Shown here one piece after another: positions 7,235-16,425 of a DNA stretch of 64,000 bases. The notes under the pieces are model-generated. The model was not told the DNA's origin and did no database searches. It saw only the letters and a list, made by a program, of their open reading frames with translations. This DNA comes from Lachnospiraceae bacterium (GTDB lineage Bacteria; Bacillota; Clostridia; Lachnospirales; Lachnospiraceae): assembly GCA_900168235.1 (NCBI GenBank), contig FUZG01000007.1:1-64000 (forward strand), written 5' to 3'. The position numbers were made by a program, and so were the translations under genes. Numbering within the stretch: position 1 is the first letter of the stretch; each line of letters opens with the position of its first letter.

Positions 7235-10200
7235 ATGGGAAAAAGGACAAAGAAACTAACTGTCCTGCTTCTTTCAGCAGCGATGACGGTGTCGCCGCTC
7301 GGCACAGCGGCCGGCGCAACACAGGTATTCGCGGCGGAAGACGGCAGCAAGAAGCCTATCGCAGAGTTCACCTTTGACGATGAAGACGGCTTCAAGGGAG
7401 CAGGCGCCGTTGCAGAAGCTCAGAATGACTATGAGCTTACAGGCGATGCAGTCAGCGGAAAGGCACTGAAACTTGATAAAGACAAGAAGCAGTGGCTGAA
7501 CGTAACTGACGAAGATGGTAAGAATGTTCTCAGCGGACATGACGAGCTTACCGTAAACTACTGGATCAAGACAGATGCAAAAGGCGGTAATCAGGGCTGG
7601 ACATTTTACGCAGCATCAAAAGAGCATGCGAAGCCCGGGTATCCAAATGAGAAGTATCTCGCTGTGATTGATGTGAAAACCGGTATCGAAGTACAGCGCT
7701 GGTACAATGAGGGAGGCAGAAAACCGTCTATCGTTTCTAATGATGATTACTCCGGATGGAGAATGGTTACCATCACAGAAGATAAAGATACATCAAAGCT
7801 TTACGTGAACGGTGAGCTTAAGGATACACTTAAGGATCAGCCGGAATTAAATAAGATCATCGGAGGAGAAGACGGAATCTTCCAGATCGGTAAAGCAAAT
7901 TGGGAAAGCGGTGAGTATCTTAGCGCAACACTTGATAACTACAAGGTTTATGCAGATACACTCACAGCTGATGAGATAGCAGATATCTACAATGATGAGA
8001 AGGCTCAGCTTGAAAAGACTCAGGCAGAGTACGAGAAGGCTCAGAAGGAAGAGGAAGAAAAAGAAAACAACCTTACTGATGCTGAGCGCGTTGAAAAGGA
8101 TCTTAATGGTATAGAGATCCCGAACGCAGACGATGTAAGAGGAAATATCTATCTTGCATCTAAGGGTGAGAAAGGTTCAGAGATCAGCTGGAAGTCATCT
8201 GACAGCGCAGTTATCTCTGATAAGGATAAAGGTGAGAAAAAGGCCGGTGTCGTAACCCGTCAGGATAAAGACACAAAGGTTAAGCTCACAGCAACAGTTA
8301 CCTACGGTGAAGCAACAGATACAAAGGAAATCGAGGTTACTGTAAAGAAGGCTGTTGAAAAGAAAAAGACAACACATTATCTTTTCGCAAACTTCAAGGG
8401 CGAAGGCTTAAAGAACGGAGAGCAGATCTACTTCGATGACAGTGAAGACGGTCTTCACTGGAATGCTCTTAATAACGGCGAGCCGGTACTTACATCCACT
8501 CTTGGTGAGAAGGGACTTCGTGATCCTTTCATCATCCGTTCACCTGAGGGAGATAAGTTCTACCTTATCGCAACAGACCTTAACATCCATGATATCCCGG
8601 GATGGGGAAGAGCTGTTGATTCAGGAAGCAAGTACATCGAGATTTACGAGTCAACAGATCTCGTAAACTGGAGCGAGCAGAGACAGGCAAAGGTTGCTAT
8701 CGACGATGCAGGCTGCACATGGGCTCCGGAAGCTTTCTATGATGAGGAAAGAGGAGAGTATTTCGTATTCTGGGCATCTCACGTAGATGGTCATCATCAT
8801 ATTTACTACTGCACAACCCGTGATTTCTACAACTTCTCAGAAACAAAGGAGTGGATCACTCTTAAGAACCAGAATGGTGATGTAACAGATATCATTGATA
8901 CAACCATCAATTCCGAGAAGGATGAAAACGGAAAGACTGTATTCTACAGAATGTCCAAGGTTGAGGCAGGCGACAATGCGATCATTGACGACGGCGATCC
9001 TAAGGGCGGAAAGTTCGAGATGATCGAAAAGTCTGATTCCCTCTATGGAACATGGACAAGAGTAAAGTCAAAGTTCCTCAATGATCAGGTACATGTCGAG
9101 GGTGGAACAATGTTCCGCTTTAACGAGGATGATGCAGATAAGGATCATCAGTGGTGCCTGCTCCTTGATAACTACGGCGGTATCGGATACTATCCGTCAT
9201 ACACAGGCGATCTTTCAAGCGGTGAGTTCACAAGGTATGCTTCCACAGATTACTCATTTGCTACAAGAATGCGTCACGGAACTGTAGTACAGATCACAGA
9301 GGATGAGTACAAGGCACTCGGTGAGAAGTACGGCAGAACACTTCCGAAGGAACAGGAAGAGCAGAAAGAGGAGACAAAGCTCGTTGCAGAGTATTCTCTT
9401 GATAAGCTTTCTGAGACAGCAGACGGAACAGAACTCAAGAATACAGTTGCAGACGGAAAGAACGCTGAGATCGTAGGTAAGGGTGCAAAGGTTAAGAATA
9501 ATGCGCTTTACCTTCCGGGCGGAGCTTATAACAGCGGAAATGCTTACGTTGAGCTTCCTAAGGAACTTTTCGCAGGTCAGGATTTCCTTACAATGTCACT
9601 GTGGCTTAAGAATGAGACAGGTAAGGGCGATTATTGCGCTATGTACATGGGAGAGGATTCTTCCAAGTGGAACAGCAAGGGTCAGCCGGGACTGTACCAT
9701 ATCCTTAACCCCTGCAACCCGAACGGACTTTTCAAGTCTGTTATGACAAAGTCAAGGAATGCTTCTTCACCCTGGACTACTGAGACAGGAGTATCAAACC
9801 AGACAACAGATTCTGACTGGCATCTGTACACAACAGTTATTTCTTCTAACCACATCACAGGCTACTATGACGGCAAGAAGGTTTCTGATGAGTCAACAGA
9901 CGATATGACTGTTACAGGCTTCGGAGAAGCACTGACAGCTTATGTCGGAAGATCAGGTTACAAGGGAGACAAGCTCTACAAGGGCGGTGTTCGTGATATC
10001 CGTGTATATCAGGGTGCTCTCACATCTGCAGAAGTAGAGAAGCTCTACAAGGATACAAAGAGAGAAGAGACAGCTGATCCGGACCAGCCGGCAGCTCCTA
10101 CATCTGATGTAAAGGCTACAGATGTAAAGGTTGATGAGATCAAGGATCTCACAGTTGATAAGGATGCTGATGTAAGCCTTGCAACAAAGGCAGAGATCAC

Positions 10201-13200
10201 ATTCTCTGACGGAACAAAGAAGACAGACGCACAGATCGTTTGGTATGACGAAGACGGAAACAAGGTTACTTCCACTAAGGGAATGAGCGTAGGTACTCAT
10301 AAGCTTACAGGTAAGCTTTCCTACTTCGGAAATCCTGTAATTCCGCAGAGAGCAGATCCGTACATCGTTTATAACGAAGCAGACGGATACTACTACTTCA
10401 CTTCTTCATGGCCTGCATATCATAACGTAGACAACGGTTATGACCGTCTGGCACTTAGAAGGAGCAAGACACTGGAAGGTCTTGCAGATGCAGAAGACAA
10501 CATCATCTGGAAAGCTTCCGGAAACGGTGAGCTCAGCCACCATATCTGGGCACCTGAGCTTCATAAGGTAAACGGAACATGGTACATGTTCTTTGCAGGA
10601 CAGTCTGAAAAGGGCAATGTATGGTCGATCCGTCCTTACATCACAAAGTGCACAAATGAGAAGGATATGCTTAATCCTGATTCATGGACAAAGCCTGTTC
10701 GTATGACAAATGCAGACGGAAGCTACACAGATTCCTTTGATGCATTCTCACTTGATATGACTACATTCAACGTAGACGGAACAGACTATGTTGTATGGGC
10801 ATACAAGCCGAACAGCGGACAGATCTCTATCCTTAAGATCGCTAAGCTGGATTCAAAGGATCCGTCAAAGCTTGCATCTGATCCGGTTATCCTTACTGAG
10901 CCTGATTATGATTGGGAAAAGAACGGTTCTCAGGAAATCGATGAGGGTCCGGGCGTACTCATGAAGGGTGACGATATCTTCCTTACATTCTCCGGTTCCA
11001 CAACAGGACCTGAGTACTGCATGGGAATGCTCAGCACAAAGAAGGGTAAGGATCTCCTTGATCCTGAGTCCTGGACAAAGTCTCCTGCAGCAGTGCTTGA
11101 GACAAAGGACCTTGATAAGGAATATGGTCCCGGACACAACAACTTTACAACTGATAAGGATGGAAATGTCATCCTTGTTTACCATTCAAGAGATGAGAAG
11201 TGCTACAAAGATCAGTGTGAATGGGCAAGTGACCAGCCTCTTTACGATCCTTGCAGAAATGCAAATCTCGCATATGTAAGATGGTCAAAGGACGGACGTC
11301 CGGTATTTAACAATACTGAAACTAAGGAAACAGCATCACTTTCTGCTGATAAGAAGAACTTCAGCATGACAGTAACTGTTGGTAAGGAAAGCGACAGAGT
11401 AAAGGCTGATGCAGATGCTCTGACTATCCTCAACGCAGACAATGTTCGCGGCAACATCTATCTCCCTGAAAAGGGTGAGAGCGGCTCAACCATCACATGG
11501 AAGTCAGATGATACTTCTGTTGTAACAGACAAGGCAGAAGGAAAGGTTGCTGCAGGTAAGGTAACACGTTCTGATAAGGACAAGGATGTAAAGCTCACAG
11601 CTACTGTCAAGTTTGGCAGCGAGAGCGTAACAAAGGAATTTACTGTACACGTAGCTGCAGCTCCTGCAGAAGTAAAGACAGAGGATTATATCTTCGCTCA
11701 CTTCACAGGAAGCGAGAGCAACCCGCAGGAAGAGCAGATCTACTTCTCTGACAGTAAAGACGGTTACAAGTGGAGCGCACTTAACGACGGACTTCCTGTT
11801 ATCACTTCAGCAATGGGTGAAAAGGGACTTCGTGATCCGTTCATCATCAGAAGTGCAGAGGGAGACAGATTCTATCTCCTCGCAACAGATCTTTCCATTA
11901 ACCTTAATGGCGGATCAGATAAATGGAACAGAGCAGCTACAAAGGGAAGCAAGTCTCTCATGATCTGGGAGTCTGATGACCTTGTAAACTGGAGTGACCA
12001 GAGAATGGTCAAGGTTGCAACAGACAATGCAGGATGCACATGGGCTCCTGAAGCAGCTTACAACGAGGAGACAGGTGAGTACTATGTATACTGGTCCTCT
12101 GATGTAGATGGCATCAAGCATGTTTACTATGCAAAGACCCGTGACTTCCTCCACTTCTCTGAGCCTGAACTTTGGATCAGCAAGAAGAATAAGAACGGTG
12201 AGGATATCGGAACTATCGATACTTCCGTATGCACCGTAAAAGAGGACGGAAAGACAGTTTACTACAGACTTACAAAGATCGAGAGCACAGGCAGCCGCAA
12301 TCTCCAGATGGAAGAGAGCGATCCTGCAAGCGGAACATATGAGTTCCTTGAGAGAGCTGAGTCACTTGACGGACCTTGGACAAGAGTTCATTCTGATTTC
12401 CTTAACAAGAACACAGGTGTTGAGGGCGGAACGATCTTTAAGCTCAACGGCGAAGATAAGTGGGTTCTCCTCCTTGATAAGTACAGCACAGGCTCAGGAT
12501 ACTATCCTGCAGTAACAGATGACCTTGGAAGCGGTGTATTCACAAAGGTTGACGCAAACGATTACTCATTCCCTGCAACAATGAGACATGGTACAGCAAT
12601 GCCTATCACAGCAGAGGAATATGCAGCCATCGAAAAGAAGTGGCCTGCAGAGACAGAAAACGAAAATCCGGATACAACTCTTAACGAGGCAGCAGTAGCA
12701 CACTTCTCATTTGATGATGAGGAAAGCGGATTCGCAGGAAAGGGTGCTGTTGCAGATTCAAATAACGGCTATGAACTTACTGAGGGTGTAAACGGAAACG
12801 CAGTAGCACTCGACAGTGCAAAGGAACAGTGGCTCAACCTTACAAAGAAGGACGGTTCTGCTCTTCTTACAGGCGAGGATGAGATCACCATTAACTACTG
12901 GAGTAAGACAAAGAAGGACGGCAGCACAAAGTGGAGCTTCTACGCTGCACCGAGTGACAAGGCTCAGAGCGGCAGCTACGAGACGTATCTCGGAGTTATC
13001 GATCCGAAGAACAATAACCGTCTGGTAGTAGAGAGATACAATAATAACGGCGGAAGACCCAGCAACGCAGAGACCACAGCACAGCCCGGTGATGAGTGGA
13101 AGATGGTAACTATCGTAGAGTCAAAGCATAGTTCAAAGCTCTTCATTAACGGCAAGCAGGTTGCAAGTGTTGGAAGCGTATATGATCTTTCTGATATCTT

Positions 13201-14152
13201 TGGCGACAACGGTATCGTACAGATCGGTAAGGCTAACTGGGGAAGCGGTGAGTTCTTCACAGGTGCTATCGACGAGTTCACTATCTTTAACAGAGCAGTA
13301 AACACAGAAGAGATCGGAAAGCTCTACAGAAACGAGGTTGAGTTTACAGAAGCTGATCCTACACCTGTAGATCCTGACCCGACACCGGTAGATCCCGATC
13401 CGACACCTGTAACTCCTGATCCTACTCCGGCAGATCCGGGACAGGGAACAGAGCCTCAGAAGACTGCACCTCAGGTATTTACAGGCAGCGTACTTGATGA
13501 GAATACAAATAATGTAGTTCTCGTTAAGGGCGGAAAGTTCACCTTCAAGCCTTCCTTCAAGGTAAAGAAGTACGATCTGGACAAGGCTGAAAAGAAGATC
13601 ATGAAGATCTCCAAGTCCGGAAAGATCACTCTTAAGAAGACAGGTACAGTAACTGTAGACATCATCGGAAAGAACGGTGAGAATAAGCAGGTAACACTCT
13701 ATGCTGAGTGCCCGGCTATGAAGAAGCTCACAGTTACAAGCATGAACAGCATCAATGTTTCTGAGATGCTTACAGGCGTAACATATGCAGCACCGACTTC
13801 TTATGAGTCATCCAAGAAGGATGTTGCAGAGATCGACAGCAATGGCGTTATCACTATCAAGAAGAGCGGTTCTGCAAAGATTACCGTTAAGTTTGGTAAG
13901 ACCAGCGTCAAGGCAACTCTTAAGGTAAAGCTTCCTGAGCTCAGAACAAAGAAAAAGAGCGTAAAGGTTGGATCAACAGTAACACTTAAGATCAAGAACG
14001 CAGCAGGAAACGTTAAGTGGGTAAGCAGCAACCCGGGTGTTGCAACAGTTGACGCAGACGGAAATGTATATGGTGTTTCCAAGGGAACAGCAGAGATTTC
14101 CGCAGAGGTTGACGGCACATCCGCAGGAACCTGCAAGGTTACAGTAAAGTAA
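7235..14152 (+). CDS. giant secreted protein with three GH43 domains, three LamG domains and Ig-like repeats
   Basis: The 2305-aa secreted enzyme probably removes arabinose or xylose side groups from plant hemicellulose. Domains by approximate residue: signal peptide 1-30; LamG 38-252; charged coiled stretch 255-283; atrophied bacterial Ig-like 284-372; GH43-A 379-704; LamG 715-939; Ig-like 959-1029; GH43-B 1029-1355; Ig-like 1389-1476; GH43-C 1482-1806; LamG 1819-2039; DPTPVDP-type proline linker 2041-2070; Ig-like tail with BIG2-style repeats 2079-2305. Each GH43 domain keeps an early Asp (GLRDPF in A and C, RADPY in B), a WAPE motif and a late Glu (VEGG in A and C, DEGPG in B). A and C resemble each other closely, and B belongs to a different GH43 branch. 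There is no sortase signal or S-layer domain. ATG 7235 is used because GGGAGG (7222-7227) would lie inside a gene starting at ATG 7220. Confidence 0.9.
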   Translation: MGKRTKKLTVLLLSAAMTVSPLGTAAGATQVFAAEDGSKKPIAEFTFDDEDGFKGAGAVAEAQNDYELTGDAVSGKALKLDKDKKQWLNVTDEDGKNVLSGHDELTVNYWIKTDAKGGNQGWTFYAASKEHAKPGYPNEKYLAVIDVKTGIEVQRWYNEGGRKPSIVSNDDYSGWRMVTITEDKDTSKLYVNGELKDTLKDQPELNKIIGGEDGIFQIGKANWESGEYLSATLDNYKVYADTLTADEIADIYNDEKAQLEKTQAEYEKAQKEEEEKENNLTDAERVEKDLNGIEIPNADDVRGNIYLASKGEKGSEISWKSSDSAVISDKDKGEKKAGVVTRQDKDTKVKLTATVTYGEATDTKEIEVTVKKAVEKKKTTHYLFANFKGEGLKNGEQIYFDDSEDGLHWNALNNGEPVLTSTLGEKGLRDPFIIRSPEGDKFYLIATDLNIHDIPGWGRAVDSGSKYIEIYESTDLVNWSEQRQAKVAIDDAGCTWAPEAFYDEERGEYFVFWASHVDGHHHIYYCTTRDFYNFSETKEWITLKNQNGDVTDIIDTTINSEKDENGKTVFYRMSKVEAGDNAIIDDGDPKGGKFEMIEKSDSLYGTWTRVKSKFLNDQVHVEGGTMFRFNEDDADKDHQWCLLLDNYGGIGYYPSYTGDLSSGEFTRYASTDYSFATRMRHGTVVQITEDEYKALGEKYGRTLPKEQEEQKEETKLVAEYSLDKLSETADGTELKNTVADGKNAEIVGKGAKVKNNALYLPGGAYNSGNAYVELPKELFAGQDFLTMSLWLKNETGKGDYCAMYMGEDSSKWNSKGQPGLYHILNPCNPNGLFKSVMTKSRNASSPWTTETGVSNQTTDSDWHLYTTVISSNHITGYYDGKKVSDESTDDMTVTGFGEALTAYVGRSGYKGDKLYKGGVRDIRVYQGALTSAEVEKLYKDTKREETADPDQPAAPTSDVKATDVKVDEIKDLTVDKDADVSLATKAEITFSDGTKKTDAQIVWYDEDGNKVTSTKGMSVGTHKLTGKLSYFGNPVIPQRADPYIVYNEADGYYYFTSSWPAYHNVDNGYDRLALRRSKTLEGLADAEDNIIWKASGNGELSHHIWAPELHKVNGTWYMFFAGQSEKGNVWSIRPYITKCTNEKDMLNPDSWTKPVRMTNADGSYTDSFDAFSLDMTTFNVDGTDYVVWAYKPNSGQISILKIAKLDSKDPSKLASDPVILTEPDYDWEKNGSQEIDEGPGVLMKGDDIFLTFSGSTTGPEYCMGMLSTKKGKDLLDPESWTKSPAAVLETKDLDKEYGPGHNNFTTDKDGNVILVYHSRDEKCYKDQCEWASDQPLYDPCRNANLAYVRWSKDGRPVFNNTETKETASLSADKKNFSMTVTVGKESDRVKADADALTILNADNVRGNIYLPEKGESGSTITWKSDDTSVVTDKAEGKVAAGKVTRSDKDKDVKLTATVKFGSESVTKEFTVHVAAAPAEVKTEDYIFAHFTGSESNPQEEQIYFSDSKDGYKWSALNDGLPVITSAMGEKGLRDPFIIRSAEGDRFYLLATDLSINLNGGSDKWNRAATKGSKSLMIWESDDLVNWSDQRMVKVATDNAGCTWAPEAAYNEETGEYYVYWSSDVDGIKHVYYAKTRDFLHFSEPELWISKKNKNGEDIGTIDTSVCTVKEDGKTVYYRLTKIESTGSRNLQMEESDPASGTYEFLERAESLDGPWTRVHSDFLNKNTGVEGGTIFKLNGEDKWVLLLDKYSTGSGYYPAVTDDLGSGVFTKVDANDYSFPATMRHGTAMPITAEEYAAIEKKWPAETENENPDTTLNEAAVAHFSFDDEESGFAGKGAVADSNNGYELTEGVNGNAVALDSAKEQWLNLTKKDGSALLTGEDEITINYWSKTKKDGSTKWSFYAAPSDKAQSGSYETYLGVIDPKNNNRLVVERYNNNGGRPSNAETTAQPGDEWKMVTIVESKHSSKLFINGKQVASVGSVYDLSDIFGDNGIVQIGKANWGSGEFFTGAIDEFTIFNRAVNTEEIGKLYRNEVEFTEADPTPVDPDPTPVDPDPTPVTPDPTPADPGQGTEPQKTAPQVFTGSVLDENTNNVVLVKGGKFTFKPSFKVKKYDLDKAEKKIMKISKSGKITLKKTGTVTVDIIGKNGENKQVTLYAECPAMKKLTVTSMNSINVSEMLTGVTYAAPTSYESSKKDVAEIDSNGVITIKKSGSAKITVKFGKTSVKATLKVKLPELRTKKKSVKVGSTVTLKIKNAAGNVKWVSSNPGVATVDADGNVYGVSKGTAEISAEVDGTSAGTCKVTVK

Positions 14153-14175
14153 TACAAAAAAATGTTTCAAAGAGG

Positions 14176-14203
14176 ACCGCACTCCAAATGGGGTGCGGTT
14201 TTT
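14176..14203 (+). terminator. terminator of the GH43 gene
   Basis: ACCGCACTCC (14176-14185) pairs with GGGGTGCGGT (14190-14199), with one G-U pair, around a 4-nt loop, followed by TTTT. Confidence 0.92.
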
Positions 14204-14309
14204 CTGTACTAAAAAATATGAAATACGTATATATTATTCTGAACGAATTATGCCGATACATTCAGATAGAACGGTAGTGTGCGCTTGTGTAGTATGGAGA
14301 GCTGCTGAA

Positions 14310-15884
14310 ATGAAAATGGAAAACATCAAAATAAGAATATATATTCTTTCGGATTCCATTAATCTTGAGGAATGTCTTAAGATGGCTCTTCCGATCGAGG
14401 GCGCTGACTGCTGGATACAGACTGTCCATTCGGGGCAGCAGCTGAAGTATGATTCGGAAAGCATTGTGGTGATCATCACGTCTTCTATGGAGGAGATCGA
14501 GAAAAACAAGATCATCGCAGAGGAATGCTACAGATACTATCCTGTTTATATAGAAAGCTTCGCAGAAGACTGCACTATACCGGATTATATAACTGCATTG
14601 TGGCCCGCAGAGGAAAGCGGAGACGCGAGGACCTTCAGATTTAAGAAGCTTATAAAGCTTATAACGACTGAAGCCTATGAGTGGATCTACGATACTTTCC
14701 TTCATACGGCGATCGACCATATTCCTGAGCTTGTATGGTTTAAGGATAAAAAAGGCGCTCATGTGATGGTGAATCAGGCATTTGCGCAGACTGTGCACAA
14801 GACCCGGGAAGATGTGGAAGGCAGAGGTCACTATTACATATGGGATATCACTCCTGAGGAATACTCTTCAGGAGAGTATGTGTGTCTGGAATCAGAAGAG
14901 CAGGTAATCTCTGCAAAGCGCACGCTGGTATTTGAGGAACCGGTAAAAACAAGGGACGGGATGATGCATTTCATCACCTATAAGTCACCTATTTTTAATA
15001 AACATAATGAAGTAATAGGAACGGTCGGTGTTGCCCACAATGTTTCTGATTTCAGCAACATGGGCATACAGCTGTCACTCCTTATCGAAAATATACCGTT
15101 CCCGCTTTTGATCTGTACGGCTGAATGGGGATTAGTTCAGGTTAATTCGTATTTCCAGTCAGTGTTCAAGATCGATGGCGCACTGCTTGCATCCTTTGAT
15201 TACAAAAACTGGAAGAGCGAGTGCCTGAAACCTGTTTCTGAGAAAAAACGTGATGAGACTAAACATAGTGTGAGTCAGGAATTTGTTTTTGAAAGAAAGG
15301 GTATTGAATTTATTTACGTTGTAGTGGAGCAGGAGATACGTGACTACTTCTTTAACAGTTCGGGCTTTTTTGTACTGTTCCATGATGTGACTATTGAGAG
15401 AAATTATGAGAGGAAGATCCTTCAGGCAGCAAATACGGATCCGCTGACAAATCTTTACAACCGCAGATATTTTTATGAGTACGTTCAAAAGCTCAGCGGA
15501 AAGCCTGTCACTCTGCTTTATATGGATTTGGATCACTTTAAAGAGATCAATGATAATTTCGGTCATAACAGAGGTGATGATGTACTTCGCAGAACGGCAA
15601 GATACATATTGGAAATATTCCCGAATGGGATCGCGTTCCGGCTTGGCGGCGATGAATTTGCGGTTCTGATAGAAGGGATTCCTGAAGAGGAAGAGATTCA
15701 GGAGCAGTGCGATTCAATGGTGAGATCCATAAAGGATATGTTTCGCTCGGAGGACAGCAGGTTTTCTGTCAGCATAGGAATGGTTTCAACTGACGGAAAG
15801 AGCATGGATATTGACGAGCTGATCCATCAGGGCGATGAAGCAATGTATTCAATAAAACGTAAACATCACGAGGAGGGGAGATAA
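14310..15884 (+). CDS. PAS-GGDEF protein, predicted diguanylate cyclase
   Basis: The 524-aa protein has an N-terminal region of unknown type (1-120, possibly receiver-like, with strands such as IRIYILSDS and SIVVIITSS). A PAS domain follows (about 125-250, IDHIPELVWFKDKKGAHVMV), then a second PAS-like domain (about 255-365), then a GGDEF domain (about 370-522). The catalytic motif is intact (RLGGDEFAVL, about 445) and the substrate region TDPLTNLYNRRYF is present, so c-di-GMP synthesis is expected. I see no RxxD inhibitory site five residues before GGDEF. No membrane helix is seen, so it is probably a soluble sensor. ATG 14310 is used because GGAGAG lies 8 nt upstream; the frame is open further upstream. 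The next small gene follows 3 nt after the stop, so the two are an operon. Confidence 0.88.
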   Translation: MKMENIKIRIYILSDSINLEECLKMALPIEGADCWIQTVHSGQQLKYDSESIVVIITSSMEEIEKNKIIAEECYRYYPVYIESFAEDCTIPDYITALWPAEESGDARTFRFKKLIKLITTEAYEWIYDTFLHTAIDHIPELVWFKDKKGAHVMVNQAFAQTVHKTREDVEGRGHYYIWDITPEEYSSGEYVCLESEEQVISAKRTLVFEEPVKTRDGMMHFITYKSPIFNKHNEVIGTVGVAHNVSDFSNMGIQLSLLIENIPFPLLICTAEWGLVQVNSYFQSVFKIDGALLASFDYKNWKSECLKPVSEKKRDETKHSVSQEFVFERKGIEFIYVVVEQEIRDYFFNSSGFFVLFHDVTIERNYERKILQAANTDPLTNLYNRRYFYEYVQKLSGKPVTLLYMDLDHFKEINDNFGHNRGDDVLRRTARYILEIFPNGIAFRLGGDEFAVLIEGIPEEEEIQEQCDSMVRSIKDMFRSEDSRFSVSIGMVSTDGKSMDIDELIHQGDEAMYSIKRKHHEEGR

Positions 15885-15887
15885 ATC

Positions 15888-16187
15888 ATGCTGTTAAAGG
15901 TATCATGTATTTCAGAAGACGGAACAAACGGAGTAGAGATCTGTACACTTTATGGCATCAGATTTAACAAGCAGGGCTTTGCGATACTTTCGACGGAGCA
16001 CGAAAAGCACGACTATCTGATACCGATGACGGAGGAAGCCTACGACATGCTGTGTAAATCCTATGTGGCATGTGCAAAGAGCGGGGCAGCGGTTGTTGAG
16101 CTTGTAGGCGGATCGGTCTATCGTCTCAGAAAGAACGCCATGTTCTTAGAAAAGATTGATGCAAAGTACGCGTTCAAACCGTTGTAA
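15888..16187 (+). CDS. small protein of unknown function, co-transcribed with the GGDEF gene
   Basis: The 99-aa product is preceded by a very strong ribosome site, AGGAGGGGAG (15871-15880), and lies 3 nt after the GGDEF gene. I do not recognise a family. It has no signal peptide or membrane helix and appears to be a compact alpha/beta protein with several beta-prone stretches (LLKVSCISEDG, GFAILST, GAAVVELVGGSVYRLR). A role as a partner or effector of the c-di-GMP enzyme is only suggested by position. It has no C-terminal Trp-x-Gly motif, so it is not an obvious WXG100 partner of the downstream RHS protein. Confidence 0.75.
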   Translation: MLLKVSCISEDGTNGVEICTLYGIRFNKQGFAILSTEHEKHDYLIPMTEEAYDMLCKSYVACAKSGAAVVELVGGSVYRLRKNAMFLEKIDAKYAFKPL

Positions 16188-16207
16188 GGATATTGAATAT
16201 GACTTAG

Positions 16208-16244
16208 AAACCCCTGAGCGGACAGTACGATCCCTCAGGGGTTT
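16208..16244 (+). terminator. probable terminator after the small gene
   Basis: AAACCCCTGAG (16208-16218) pairs with CTCAGGGGTTT (16234-16244) around a 15-nt loop. The stem is perfect but the T run is only three, so termination may be partial. Confidence 0.65.
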
Positions 16245-16425
16245 AGTGTGCACAAAATACTGTATATTGTACGGAAAAACAGCTTAAAATCAGTGTGTTT
16301 AAGAAAGAATTAAGAAAGAAACAATAATTAGAGAATCGGTCCCGGATTATTCCCAAAGCGAATGATTTATCATAGAAATGTATAAAAAGACGTACACTAT
16401 GGTGAGCGAGAAGGAGCGTATATAA

